From Gallaecimonas kandeliae (GTDB taxonomy: Bacteria > Pseudomonadota > Gammaproteobacteria > Enterobacterales > Gallaecimonadaceae), in contig NZ_CP118480.1 of the NCBI RefSeq assembly GCF_030450055.1, positions 620,001 through 684,000 on the forward strand: 64,000 bases of DNA, read 5' to 3'. The position numbers were made by a program, and so were the translations under genes. This document shows positions 28,297 to 38,209 of the stretch, one piece after another (position 1 is the stretch's first letter; the number at the start of each line of letters is the position of its first letter). A model generated the notes under the pieces. It saw nothing but the letters and a program-made list of their open reading frames with translations. It had not been told where the DNA came from and made no database searches.

Positions 28297-28500
28297 TTAG
28301 TCGAATTCCAGCGCAATATCGGTGCAACCTTTTTTACAGCGGATCCCGGGGGGCTGGCCTGAGCCCGGCAGGTGCAGCTGCAACGGCTGGCCGCAGTGGG
28401 GGCAGGGCACGGTGCGGCCCTGCATCAGCTTCTTGATCAGCGCCTTCTGGTCGTTGAAGGACTTGGCGCTCGCCTTGTTGAGCCTGGAAAAATCCATCAT
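28297..28500 (-). CDS. Small zinc-ribbon protein
   Basis: A 67-residue basic protein with a CPHCG...CKKGC ribbon in its C-terminal half, suggesting one Zn site, and a helical N-terminus ([19 protein letters not shown]). The start ATG overlaps the YjbQ stop (ATGA-type), so it is the third gene of an HxlR-YjbQ operon. I do not recognise the family. A nucleic-acid or protein-binding accessory role is possible but unsupported. Confidence 0.72.
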   Translation of the reverse strand: MMDFSRLNKASAKSFNDQKALIKKLMQGRTVPCPHCGQPLQLHLPGSGQPPGIRCKKGCTDIALEFD

Positions 28501-28916
28501 TCCCCCATCAACGTCAGCACCAGGCGGCGGCTGCCGCCCTGGTCACGGTGTTCCCCGAGCCAGATCCCCTGCCAGGTGCCAAGGGCCAGACGCCCATTGG
28601 TGACGGGGAGGCTCAGGCTGGCCCCCAGCAGGGACGCCTTGATATGGGCCGGCATGTCGTCGTCCCCCTCGTAGTCGTGCCGGTAGTAAGGGGCCCCTTG
28701 GGGCACGGCCATGTTGAAGTGCCTTTCCATGTCGCCGCGCACCGTAGGGTCGGCGTTCTCGTTGAGGGTGAGGCTGGCCGACGTGTGCTGGATGAAGACA
28801 TGGAGCAGCCCGGTCTGCACCGCCTTGAGCTGGGGCAGGGCGGCCAGCACCTCGTCTGTTATCAGGTGGAAACCCCTTGGCCTTGGCGCCAGGGTCAGGG
28901 TGCTTTGCTGCCACAT
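28497..28916 (-). CDS. yjbQ: YjbQ family protein (secondary thiamine-phosphate synthase type)
   Basis: A 139-residue UPF0047/YjbQ protein. The conserved [18 protein letters not shown] stretch, the metal-site [19 protein letters not shown] and [16 protein letters not shown] are all present. YjbQ proteins form trimers with a metal site and show weak thiamine-phosphate synthase activity in vitro; the physiological role is unsettled. The ATG at 28916 overlaps the stop of the HxlR gene, and the stop overlaps the zinc-ribbon gene, so all three are translationally coupled. Confidence 0.92.
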   Translation of the reverse strand: MWQQSTLTLAPRPRGFHLITDEVLAALPQLKAVQTGLLHVFIQHTSASLTLNENADPTVRGDMERHFNMAVPQGAPYYRHDYEGDDDMPAHIKASLLGASLSLPVTNGRLALGTWQGIWLGEHRDQGGSRRLVLTLMGE

Positions 28917-29278
28917 CAGTCTTTCCCCCGGCGCAACTTGAGGCTGGCCAACAGCTCGCTGTGGCGGCGGCCCCAGTCGTAGAGCATCTCTATGGGTTCG
29001 ATCAGCAGGGCGCCGTTGTCGGTGAGCTGGTACTCCACCTTGGGGGGCACCTGGGGGTAGACGGTGCGCAGGATAAGGCCGTCCGCCTCCAGCTCGCGCA
29101 GGGTCTGGGTCAGCATCTTCTTGCTGATCCCCGGCAGGCAGCGCTGCAGCTCGCCGGTGCGCAGCCTGCCGCACTTGAGGGCGTAGAGCACCATGGAGGT
29201 CCACTTGGTGCTGAACAGTTCCAGCACCCGCCTGGGGGTGCAGGTCTCGATGAAGACGAAGGGTTTTTCCTGTGGCAT
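28916..29278 (-). CDS. HxlR family transcriptional regulator
   Basis: A winged-helix regulator of about 120 residues. The pattern of C/S...W...ILYAL is seen as [39 protein letters not shown] (read as consecutive motifs), followed by [25 protein letters not shown], the wing. Cys residues at TCTPRRV could make it redox or electrophile responsive, as in several HxlR members. ATG 29278 (MPQEKPF) is preferred; an upstream in-frame start gives an extra 19 low-complexity residues. It heads the YjbQ operon and is divergent from the TRAP transporter, so it may control either or both. Confidence 0.87.
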   Translation of the reverse strand: MPQEKPFVFIETCTPRRVLELFSTKWTSMVLYALKCGRLRTGELQRCLPGISKKMLTQTLRELEADGLILRTVYPQVPPKVEYQLTDNGALLIEPIEMLYDWGRRHSELLASLKLRRGKD

Positions 29279-29441
29279 GGGGCTATCCGGGGCGGCTCTT
29301 GGGCCTATTGAACTGCGAAAAGCCCCGCCGTGCAAATGCCTCAGCCGAAGGTCGAATGTCGGCCCTGTGATACAACTGCTACGCTGTTGTTAATCTTTGA
29401 AAGCTGTTCCTTTTCCCGTCCAGGGCTACCACCATTCATGA

Positions 29442-30446
<1,005 letters not shown>

Positions 30447-30455
30447 GGGCCCAGC

Positions 30456-31103
30456 ATGGCAGTACTGATGCGGGTTTGGGCCAAGCTGGAGGAAGGCGTC
30501 ATCGCCTTCCTTTTGGCCTTGATGACCCTGGTGACTTTCGTCTACGTGATGCTCAACAACCTCTACACCCCCTTCTACGACCTGTCGGACTGGCTGGCGG
30601 ACAAGGGCTGGCAGGGCAGCAGCGATTTCTGCCTGAAGATAGGGGACTTCTTCATCGGCCTGGCCCAGGCCATGACCTGGAGCACGGCCCTGACCAAGGC
30701 GCTCTTCGCCTGGCTCATCTTCCTGGGCATGGCTTACGGGGTGCGCACCGCCGGTCATATCGGCGTTGATGTGGTGGTCAGGCTCTTCAACAAGCCGCTG
30801 CAGAAGGTGATCGGCATCATCGCCTGCCTGGCCTGCCTGCTCTACGGCCTGATGCTCTGCTACGCCAGCTACGACTGGGTGGCCACCCTCTACAGGGCCG
30901 GCGTCTATGCCGAAGATCTGGAGAAGGTGGGCATCAAGCTCTGGGCCATAGGCGCCGTGGTGCCTGTGGGCTTTGCCTTGCTGACCCTGCGCTTCGTGGA
31001 GGTGTTCATCCGCATCATCCGCGGCCTGCAAACGGGCCTGGGCCTGGCCGACGAGGCCGGTGACGCCCTCAAGCACATGATGGACGGGGAGCACCACCAA
31101 TGA
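30456..31103 (+). CDS. dctQ: TRAP transporter small permease subunit
   Basis: A 215-residue DctQ with four predicted transmembrane helices (about 15-38, 70-92, 108-128, 155-178). It forms the membrane scaffold with DctM in Na+-driven uptake of the DctP ligand. WLIFLGMAYGVRTAGHIGVDVVV is typical of the family. The gene overlaps dctM by 4 bases (ATGA). Confidence 0.93.
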   Translation: MAVLMRVWAKLEEGVIAFLLALMTLVTFVYVMLNNLYTPFYDLSDWLADKGWQGSSDFCLKIGDFFIGLAQAMTWSTALTKALFAWLIFLGMAYGVRTAGHIGVDVVVRLFNKPLQKVIGIIACLACLLYGLMLCYASYDWVATLYRAGVYAEDLEKVGIKLWAIGAVVPVGFALLTLRFVEVFIRIIRGLQTGLGLADEAGDALKHMMDGEHHQ

Positions 31104-32383
31104 CCATCCTCTTCCTCTTCTTCATGCTGTTCCTGCTGATGCTGATCGGCGTGCCCATCGCCATCTCCCTGGGGCTGTCAGGGGCCTTGACCATTTTCTT
31201 CTTCAGCCAGGATTCGGTGCGCTCTTTGGTGATCAAGCTGTTCGAGACCTCGGAGCATTACACCCTGCTGGCCATCCCCTTCTTCCTGCTGTCCGGGGCC
31301 TTCATGACCAGCGGCGGCGTGGCGCGGCGCCTCATCGACTTCGCCAACGCCACCGTCGGCCATATACGAGGCGGCCTCGCCATAGCGGCGGTGCTGGCCT
31401 GTATGCTGTTCGCGGCCCTGTCCGGCTCCTCGCCGGCGACGGTGGCGGCGGTGGGCTCCATCGCCATCGCCGGCATGGTGCGCTCCGGCTACCCCAAGGA
31501 ATTCGGCGCCGGTATCGTCTGCAACGCCGGCACCCTGGGCATCCTGATCCCGCCCTCCATCGTCATGGTGGTCTATGCCGCCGCCACCGACAGCTCGGTG
31601 GGCAAGCTGTTCATGGCCGGCGTGGTACCTGGGGCCTTGCTGGGCCTGCTGCTGATGGTGGCCATCTACCTGGTGGCCCGCAAGAAACAGCTGCCGGCCA
31701 TGCCCAGGGCCACCCTGCGCCAATGGCTGGGGAGCGGCCGCCAGGCCATCTGGGGCCTGCTGCTGATGGTGATCATCCTCGGCGGCATCTATTCGGGCAT
31801 GTTCACCCCCACCGAGGCGGCGGCGGTGGCGGCCGTCTACGCCGGCTTCGTGGCGCTCTTCGTCTACAAGGACATGAAGGTCAGGGAATGCCCCGAGGTG
31901 CTGCTGGAGGCGGGCAAGCTGACCATCATGCTGATGTTCATCATCGCCAACGCCATGGTCTTCGCCTTCGTGCTGACCACGGAGCAGATCCCCCAGACCA
32001 TAGCCGCCTGGGTGGCGGGCCTGGGGCTGTCACCCTGGATGTTCCTGCTGATCGTCAACCTGGTGCTGCTGGTAGCGGGCAACTTCATGGAGCCCTCGGC
32101 CATCATCCTGATCCTGGCCCCCATCCTCTTCCCCATCGCCATCCAGATGGGCATAGATCCCATCCACCTGGGGGTGGTGATGGTGGTGAACATGGAGATA
32201 GGCCTCATCACCCCGCCTGTGGGCCTCAACCTCTTCGTCACTTCGGCGGTGACCGGCATGCCCCTTGGCCAGACCATCAGGGCGGCCTTGCCCTGGCTGG
32301 TGCTGCTGCTGGGCTTCCTGATGATCGTCACCTATGTGCCGGCCGTGTCCCTCTGGCTGCCCAACTACCTGGGCATGCCCTGA
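31100..32383 (+). CDS. dctM: TRAP transporter large permease subunit
   Basis: A 427-residue DctM with about 12 membrane segments, the transport subunit of the system. IGVPIAISLGLSGAL, ALSGSSPATVAAVGSIAIAGM and GNFMEPSAIILILAPILFPIA are hallmark segments, and NMEIGLITPPVGLNLFVTSAVTGMPL closes the protein. It completes the operon, and a terminator follows. Confidence 0.95.
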   Translation: MTILFLFFMLFLLMLIGVPIAISLGLSGALTIFFFSQDSVRSLVIKLFETSEHYTLLAIPFFLLSGAFMTSGGVARRLIDFANATVGHIRGGLAIAAVLACMLFAALSGSSPATVAAVGSIAIAGMVRSGYPKEFGAGIVCNAGTLGILIPPSIVMVVYAAATDSSVGKLFMAGVVPGALLGLLLMVAIYLVARKKQLPAMPRATLRQWLGSGRQAIWGLLLMVIILGGIYSGMFTPTEAAAVAAVYAGFVALFVYKDMKVRECPEVLLEAGKLTIMLMFIIANAMVFAFVLTTEQIPQTIAAWVAGLGLSPWMFLLIVNLVLLVAGNFMEPSAIILILAPILFPIAIQMGIDPIHLGVVMVVNMEIGLITPPVGLNLFVTSAVTGMPLGQTIRAALPWLVLLLGFLMIVTYVPAVSLWLPNYLGMP

Positions 32384-32398
32384 GGCATAAAGTCGCCA

Positions 32399-32430
32399 AA
32401 GAAAGCCGCCTGCGGGCGGCTTTTGTTTTT
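32399..32430 (+). terminator. Intrinsic terminator after dctM
   Basis: A GCCGCC-TGCG-GGCGGC stem followed by TTTTGTTTTT. Confidence 0.85.
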
Positions 32431-32527
32431 GGCAAAAGTCACCTTTTGGTGCCCAGCTCCCCAAAGCGTGCCTACTGTTGCGGCGGCCCCCAGCGGCTTA
32501 GACTGGCGCCACTGAACAGGAGGCCTT

Positions 32528-33523
32528 ATGTCGTTGCTCGCTGATACCCCCTTTTCGTTGCTGGAGCTGGCGCCGGTGCGCCAGGGCGGCACTGTCGGCG
32601 CCACCCTGGCCCACAGCCTGCGCTACGCCCAGGAGGCGGAACGCCTCGGCTTCAACCGCTTCTGGCTGGCCGAACACCACAACATGGAAGGCATCGCCAG
32701 CGCCGCCACCGCCGTGCTGATCGGCCATATCGCCGGCGGCACGGCGCGCATCCGGGTCGGCTCCGGCGGCATCATGCTGCCCAACCACCCGCCGCTGGTG
32801 GTGGCCGAGCAGTTCGGCACCCTGGACGCCCTCTACCCCGGCCGTATCGACCTGGGCCTGGGCCGGGCGCCGGGTTCGGACCCCTTGACCGCCCGCGCCC
32901 TGCGCCGGGACGAGCGGCGCGCCGAGCAGTTTCCCGAGGAAGTGGCCGAGTTGCAGCGGCTGCTGGGCCCGAGGGACCCGGCCAAGAAGGTCAGGGCCAT
33001 ACCGGGGGAGGGCAGCGGCCTGCCCATCTGGCTGCTGGGCTCCAGCCTCTTTTCCGCCCAGCTGGCGGCGGCCAGGGGCCTGCCCTACGCCTTTGCCGGC
33101 CACTTCGCCCCCCGTTTCGTCTATGACGCCGTCCGCCTCTACCGCAGCCAGTTCCAGCCCAGCGCCGCGTTGGCCAAGCCCTATGTGATGCTGGGGCTGC
33201 CCCTGGTCGCCGCCGAAACGGACGAAGAGGCGGCCTTCATCGGCACCAGTTCCTTGCAGCGGATCCTGGCGCTGATGCGCGGCGAGCCGCTTTGGCTCAA
33301 GCCGCCGGTGCAGAGCATGGACGGCCTTTGGAGCCCGGCCGAACAGGCCTCGGTCAACGCCTTCCTGGGGCTGAAAGTGGCGGGCGGCCCGGCCAGCCTC
33401 AAGGCCCGCCTGGAGGCCCTGGTCAGGGAGCTGGAGGTGGACGAGCTGATGTTCACCAATGACCTCTATGACGAAGGCCAGCGCCTGCGGGCCCTGGCGC
33501 TGCTGATGTCGGTGAAGGACTGA
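32528..33523 (+). CDS. LLM-class flavin-dependent oxidoreductase
   Basis: A 331-residue luciferase-like monooxygenase of the subgroup sometimes annotated YhbW/MsnO8. [13 protein letters not shown] at the N-terminus, [25 protein letters not shown] and [19 protein letters not shown] are diagnostic. It should use reduced FMN as a substrate; the organic substrate is unknown. An AGGAGG site precedes ATG 32528. It is monocistronic between terminators. Confidence 0.93.
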   Translation: MSLLADTPFSLLELAPVRQGGTVGATLAHSLRYAQEAERLGFNRFWLAEHHNMEGIASAATAVLIGHIAGGTARIRVGSGGIMLPNHPPLVVAEQFGTLDALYPGRIDLGLGRAPGSDPLTARALRRDERRAEQFPEEVAELQRLLGPRDPAKKVRAIPGEGSGLPIWLLGSSLFSAQLAAARGLPYAFAGHFAPRFVYDAVRLYRSQFQPSAALAKPYVMLGLPLVAAETDEEAAFIGTSSLQRILALMRGEPLWLKPPVQSMDGLWSPAEQASVNAFLGLKVAGGPASLKARLEALVRELEVDELMFTNDLYDEGQRLRALALLMSVKD

Positions 33524-33524
33524 A

Positions 33525-33554
33525 CAAAAAGCCGCCCTGGTGGGCGGCTTTGTT
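33525..33554. terminator. Bidirectional intrinsic terminator
   Basis: A GCCGCCC-TGGT-GGGCGGC stem with A-run before and a T-rich tail after, between convergent genes. Confidence 0.85.
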
Positions 33555-33568
33555 ATCGGCCATGGGGC

Positions 33569-34330
33569 TCAGGTGTCGGCAAGTTGGGCCCAGCTCATGG
33601 TGATGCTGTTGGAGGCCTGGCCCAGGAAGGTCACCGTCTTGGCCTGGGCGTCGGTGGTGATCTTCCACTGGTAGCGGGCGCCGCTCATGTCCCAGCGTTT
33701 GACCTGCTGGCCCTTGGCGTCGTAGGCGACTATGGCCATGCCCACCCTGTTGTCGATGTAGGAGTAGGCCCAGTAGGTCAGCTCGTTGTACTTGATGACG
33801 TCGCAGCGGCTGGCGCTTTCCAGGTTGTCCGGGCCCACCAGGAAGCTGGCCTTGAGGTCGCTGGGCATGGCCGGGTGCTCGCTGACGTCCACCTGCACCA
33901 CTTCCGGCTGGTCCCCGGCGTAGGCGGGCATCAGGATGAACACCGACTTGCTGGAGTAGGGCTGCAACTGCACCTGGCCGCCGCCGGGGCCGTAGGGCGC
34001 GTCCATGCCGCTGGTGATGGTGACGTAGTCGCCGGACGGTGCCCGCAAGGCGACCCTGCGGGTGTCGCTGACGTCGCAGACCTCCAGTTGGAAGAGCGTC
34101 GCCTCGGCCTGGGCGTGGACTGTGCCCACCTTGCCCGCCATCACCGTCAGGAAGGTGCCGGGAAACTGCACCGACTCCATCAGGTAGCTGGTGCCGCCGG
34201 CCTGGGGCAGGAACTGCCACCTTTCCCAGGGCCCCGCCTTGAATTGGCAATTGACGATATTGCCGTCCGTCCTCAGGTAGTTGTCGACAAACTGGGTGGA
34301 TTCCAGGTTAAAGCCGTTTGGTGTCGTCAT
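33569..34330 (-). CDS. Fascin-like beta-trefoil protein of unknown function
   Basis: A 253-residue protein without a signal peptide or membrane segment. NYLRTDGNIVNCQFKAGPWERWQFLP near residues 17-42 (read in two motifs, NYLRTDG and AGPWERWQF) closely follows the fascin/actin-crosslinking pattern of a beta-trefoil, and the GTFLTVMAGKVG and GDYVTITSGMD lines could be the next two repeats. The C-terminal half is also beta-rich with WAYSYIDNRVGMAIVAYD. Such trefoils in bacteria bind sugars or proteins; no catalytic motif is visible. An AAAGGAAA site precedes ATG 34330. It is a lone gene downstream of a cyclase gene. Confidence 0.7.
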   Translation of the reverse strand: MTTPNGFNLESTQFVDNYLRTDGNIVNCQFKAGPWERWQFLPQAGGTSYLMESVQFPGTFLTVMAGKVGTVHAQAEATLFQLEVCDVSDTRRVALRAPSGDYVTITSGMDAPYGPGGGQVQLQPYSSKSVFILMPAYAGDQPEVVQVDVSEHPAMPSDLKASFLVGPDNLESASRCDVIKYNELTYWAYSYIDNRVGMAIVAYDAKGQQVKRWDMSGARYQWKITTDAQAKTVTFLGQASNSITMSWAQLADT

Positions 34331-34444
34331 TTTCCTTTCCCCTTTGTGTTTCCCTGCTGGTGAGTCGTCCGGCTTTTGGGGGGAGCCGGGAACCCCGCTC
34401 GATAAGGCGGTCCCCGCTGAGGTGGCTGTTGCAAGCAGCCCGGC

Positions 34445-35395
34445 TCAGCAGGAGACCTTGATCCTGTCCCTGCCGTCGGTCTTGGCCCTATAGAGGGCGG
34501 TGTCGGCGGCGAACAAAAGGGCTTCGGCGGTGCGGAACTGGCCGCTGGCCTCGGTGGCGATGCCCTGGCTGACGCTGACTCGCACCTCAAAGGGCAGGCC
34601 TTCTCCCTGGAACTCCAGGTCGTTGATGTGGCGGCGTATCACCTCGGCCACGCTCCTGGCCATCTCGCCGTTGCAGCCGGGCAGCAGCACCGCGAACTCC
34701 TCGCCGCCGTAGCGGGCGGCCAGGCAATGGCCGCCGGGCAGGGCCGCCGCTATCTGCTGGGCCACCCTTTTCAGGCACTTGTCGCCCTGCATGTGGCCGT
34801 ACTGGTCGTTGAAGAGCTTGAAGTAGTCCACGTCTATCACCAGCAGGCTGATGGGGCGGCGCTTGCTGGTGCATTGGGCCCACTGCTCGTCCAGGGCGGC
34901 GGCGAAGGTGCGGCGGTTGGCAAGGCCGGTCAGGCAGTCGGTGGCGGCCAGTTGCTGGAGCGCCTTGATCTCGGCCTTCTGGGCGCTGAGGTCCTGGATG
35001 CCGACCACCAGGCAGGGGGTGCCGGCCGGCATGTAGGACACCGAGACGTTGGCCGGCAGCAGGTGCTCCCCCCAGTGCTTTACCAGCATCTCGGTGGGGC
35101 CCTGGACCAAGGCCCTGGGGCCGGCCGCCAGGCGCTCATTGAAGTCGGCCTGCCAGGGCGGCGTCAGCCAGTCTTGCCAGGGCCTCTCCAGCAGCGCGTC
35201 CATGTCGCTGCCAAGCAAGGCCAGGGCGGCGCTGTTGGCGAAATTGACCTGGCCGGCCAGATCCAGGCGCAGCATGGGGTCTTGCATCTGCTCCAGCATC
35301 AGCGCCAGCAGATCGTCCTCGTTGGCGGCGCTGGAGGCGGGCGCGTCGAGGACGTCAGCCGGCAGGGCGGTACCGAGGGGAGGCCGGGTTGTCAT
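34445..35395 (-). CDS. PAS-GGDEF diguanylate cyclase
   Basis: A 316-residue soluble protein with an N-terminal PAS domain (about 28-138; MLRLDLAGQVNFANSAALALLG) and a GGDEF domain (about 148-316) with TDCLTGLANRRTF, DVDYFKLFNDQYGH and the active GGEEF at 230-234. It should make c-di-GMP. No RxxD inhibition site is visible before the signature. The PAS ligand is unknown, though small molecules or redox are common inputs. It is the third c-di-GMP enzyme in the window and is not linked to the coupled pair at 24.9-28.2 kb. Confidence 0.93.
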   Translation of the reverse strand: MTTRPPLGTALPADVLDAPASSAANEDDLLALMLEQMQDPMLRLDLAGQVNFANSAALALLGSDMDALLERPWQDWLTPPWQADFNERLAAGPRALVQGPTEMLVKHWGEHLLPANVSVSYMPAGTPCLVVGIQDLSAQKAEIKALQQLAATDCLTGLANRRTFAAALDEQWAQCTSKRRPISLLVIDVDYFKLFNDQYGHMQGDKCLKRVAQQIAAALPGGHCLAARYGGEEFAVLLPGCNGEMARSVAEVIRRHINDLEFQGEGLPFEVRVSVSQGIATEASGQFRTAEALLFAADTALYRAKTDGRDRIKVSC

Positions 35396-35660
35396 TGTTA
35401 TATCCGTCAGGCAGTTCCGTTGTTGGCAATAACCTTATAAGCCGGGCCTCTTTATTGCCTTCTGCTAACCTTTCGGTTCAATCCTTTGTTTTTAAAGGGT
35501 TATTCTTCTGCCTTCCGGGGCTTCGCCGCAGCCCTTTCGACGCTTCGCAGCGCCCTGGGCGGCCCCGCCGAGGCTGGGGTGCGACAATTTGCCGCATCCC
35601 AAGGACAGGCGCGCATCCCTATACTCGCGCCAGATTTTTGCCCTGAAGGAACCCCGGCCC

Positions 35661-37703
35661 ATGCCTCTTTCCCCCAAGCCCCTGGCCCTGCTGATCGCCA
35701 CCCTCCTGTCCACCGCCGCCTTCGCAGACGACGTCGAAATCATCGAAGTCCACGGCCAGCAGCCCGGCCAGCAGAGCGGCTCGACCTTTGACCAGCTGCT
35801 GGGGCAAGGGGTAGATTTTTCCGCCGCCGGCGGCGTCTCCGCCTTGCCGGTGCTGAACGGCCTGATGGGGGACAGGGTCAAGGTGCAGCTGGACGGCGCC
35901 GACATCAGCAGCGCCTGCGCCAACCAGATGAACCCGCCGCTTTCCTATGTGTCCGGCAACCAGATCGGCAGCGCCCAGGTGCTGGCCGGGGTCTCGCCGG
36001 TGAGCCTGGGGGGCGACAACATCGCCGGTGTCATCAATGTCACCACCCTCGACCCCCATTTCGGCGGTGGCGACAGCCTCGGCTGGCGGCAGGGCTATCT
36101 GAGCGGCGGCTTCAAGAGTGTGAGCAGCACCAAGACCCTGGGCCTGGGTGCCGAGCTTGCCAGCCAGGACCTCAGCCTCAAGTACGACGGCGCCTTCGAA
36201 GACGCCGACAGCTACCATGACGGCAAAGGCGACAAGGTGCTGGACACCCTCTACCGGGCCCAGAACCATGCCCTGACCGCCGCCTACAGAGGCGAAAAGC
36301 AGCTGCTGGCCCTCAAGCTCAGCCACCAATATATCCCCTTCCAGGGCTTCCCCAACCAGTACATGGACATGACCAAGAACCGCAGCTTCGGGGCCAACGC
36401 CCTCTACCGGCGCCGCTTCGCGGCGGGGGAGCTGGAGGCGCGCCTCAACTGGCACGGGGTCAAGCACGAGATGGGCTTCTTCACAGCGGAAAAACCCGGC
36501 ACCATGCCCATGGAGACCAAAGGCATTGATCGCGGCTACCAGCTGCACTGGACCCAGCCCCTGGCCGGCGGCGGCACCCTGAAGCTGGGCCAGGAGTACT
36601 TTGATTTTCGCCTCGACGACGGCTGGCCGGCCGTGCCGGGCTCGATGATGATGGGCCCCAACGACTACCTCAACATCAACGGCGGCAAGCGCCAGCGCAT
36701 CGCCGCCTTCGCCGAGCAGGAACTGGCCCTTGCCGCCTGGCAGCTCAACTACGGTCTGCGCTTCGAACAGGTGCATACCGACACAGGGCCAGTGCAGGGT
36801 TACGGCTCCATGATGATGGCCATGGACAGCGCCGCCGCCCAAGCCTTCAACGGCCGCGACCGCAGCAAGACGGACAACCTATTGGACGCTAGCCTGCTGG
36901 CAAGCGTTCAGCTGGACGGCGAGCAGCAGCTGCAACTGGGCCTGGCCCGCAAGAACCGCGCCCCCAACCTCTACGAGCGCTATTCCTGGGGCCGCAGCCC
37001 CATGGCCAGCACCATGATCGGCTGGTTCGGCGACGGCAACGGCTATGTGGGCGACATAAACCTCAAGCCGGAAACGGCCTACACCGCCAGCCTCAAGTAC
37101 CAGTACCAGGGGGCCGACTGGCAGGCGAGCCTGAGCCCTTACTACACCCGGGTTCAGGACTTTATCGACGCCGACGTCATAGGCACCCTGGGTAGCGGCG
37201 CCGCCACCCGTCACCAGTTGCAGTTCACCAATGTCGATGCCCGCCTCTACGGCCTGGACGCCGCCGCCGCCCTGACCCTGGCCAGCAGCCAGGCCCTTGG
37301 CCAGTGGCAGCTGCCCGCCAAGGCCGGCTACCGCCACGGCGAGCGCGACGGCGGCGGCGCCCTCTACCAGTTGGCCCCTATCCAGGGCAGCCTGGCCCTG
37401 AGCCAGCAGTTTGGGAGTTGGACCAACAAGCTCGAGTGGGCCTGGTCCGGCCGCAAGCATAGGGTGGACGCCCGGCGCCTGGAAAACGAGACGGCCGGCT
37501 ACGGCCTGCTGAACCTCTCCAGCCAGTGGCAGGCCAAGGCCCTGACCCTGAGCCTCGCCGTCACCAACCTGCTGGACCGGGACTACCAACTGCCGCTCGG
37601 CGGCGTCAACATCGCCCAGTACAAGCAGGACAAGAGCCAGGGCTTTAGCCAGCTTAAAGGCCAAGGCCGCTCCGTGGACCTGGGGCTGAGGTATGCGTTT
37701 TAA
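35661..37703 (+). CDS. TonB-dependent copper receptor, OprC/NosA-like
   Basis: A 680-residue outer-membrane receptor: signal peptide to FADD, plug domain about 30-130 with GGDNIAGVINV, then a 22-strand barrel ending in GLRYAF with terminal Phe. The plug carries SACANQMNPPLSY, giving Cys86-x3-Met90, and the barrel has KHEM, giving His269-x-Met271. These reproduce the CxxxM/HxM copper site of Pseudomonas OprC. A further Met-rich stretch (MMAMD near residue 400) could help. It should import copper under TonB energy. ATG 35661 has an AAGGAA site; the frame is open further upstream without one. Confidence 0.85.
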   Translation: MPLSPKPLALLIATLLSTAAFADDVEIIEVHGQQPGQQSGSTFDQLLGQGVDFSAAGGVSALPVLNGLMGDRVKVQLDGADISSACANQMNPPLSYVSGNQIGSAQVLAGVSPVSLGGDNIAGVINVTTLDPHFGGGDSLGWRQGYLSGGFKSVSSTKTLGLGAELASQDLSLKYDGAFEDADSYHDGKGDKVLDTLYRAQNHALTAAYRGEKQLLALKLSHQYIPFQGFPNQYMDMTKNRSFGANALYRRRFAAGELEARLNWHGVKHEMGFFTAEKPGTMPMETKGIDRGYQLHWTQPLAGGGTLKLGQEYFDFRLDDGWPAVPGSMMMGPNDYLNINGGKRQRIAAFAEQELALAAWQLNYGLRFEQVHTDTGPVQGYGSMMMAMDSAAAQAFNGRDRSKTDNLLDASLLASVQLDGEQQLQLGLARKNRAPNLYERYSWGRSPMASTMIGWFGDGNGYVGDINLKPETAYTASLKYQYQGADWQASLSPYYTRVQDFIDADVIGTLGSGAATRHQLQFTNVDARLYGLDAAAALTLASSQALGQWQLPAKAGYRHGERDGGGALYQLAPIQGSLALSQQFGSWTNKLEWAWSGRKHRVDARRLENETAGYGLLNLSSQWQAKALTLSLAVTNLLDRDYQLPLGGVNIAQYKQDKSQGFSQLKGQGRSVDLGLRYAF

Positions 37704-37719
37704 GGACGGCTAGTGGAAA

Positions 37720-37750
37720 GAAAAAAGGCGCCTAAGGGCGCCTTTTTTTA
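37720..37750. terminator. Bidirectional intrinsic terminator
   Basis: A stem of AGGCGCC-TAAG-GGCGCCT with A-run and T-run flanks, between the copper receptor and the convergent small gene. Confidence 0.87.
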
Positions 37751-37760
37751 GGCAAGGATA

Positions 37761-38207
37761 TTAACCAGGAAGAGTTGCCTCGTCGTCATTGATGACCTGC
37801 GGATCGGCACTCAATAGCAACAGGTTCTTGGCCTTGCTGCCGCCAGGGGCGTTTTTAAAGCTGAAGCCGAACTGGAAGCCGACGCTGTATTGGTCAGAAG
37901 TGGCCTTGCTGACGTCATAGGGGTTGGTCAGCACCAGGGTCTGGCCGCCGTTAATGATCTGGGCCTCGGTGATCACGTTGTTGAAGGGGTTGCTGAAGGC
38001 GACGCCGTTAAAGGCAAAGCCGTAGTCCCGCTGGGTGGCGTTGTCTACGATGGTATATTCCAGGTAGCAAGGGCCAGTTGCGATCACGCATTCGCAGCTT
38101 TGGCCTTCGGCCTCGTAAATAAAATTAAAGCCGTTCTGCTCGTCACCGCTGATAATGACGTTGATCTGCTTGGTCGGGTAATTGGGGTTGGTTTCTGATA
38201 TTGACAT
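37761..38207 (-). CDS. Small beta-rich protein of unknown function, partner of the nSTAND regulator
   Basis: A 148-residue acidic protein with no signal peptide or membrane segment. It is rich in Asn, Thr, Phe and Tyr with strand-like segments (INVIISGDEQNGFNFIY, CYLEYTIVD, GFQFGFSF) and ends SADPQVINDDEATLPG. The DPQVIND stretch recalls the DP-EP family of small beta-sandwich proteins, but I hold that loosely. It begins 2 bases downstream of the large winged-helix/nSTAND gene, so the two are one transcription unit. Cysteines C38, C40 and C47 are close together. Function is unknown; a ligand or sensor subunit is an inference. Confidence 0.68.
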   Translation of the reverse strand: MSISETNPNYPTKQINVIISGDEQNGFNFIYEAEGQSCECVIATGPCYLEYTIVDNATQRDYGFAFNGVAFSNPFNNVITEAQIINGGQTLVLTNPYDVSKATSDQYSVGFQFGFSFKNAPGGSKAKNLLLLSADPQVINDDEATLPG

Positions 38208-38209
38208 TG

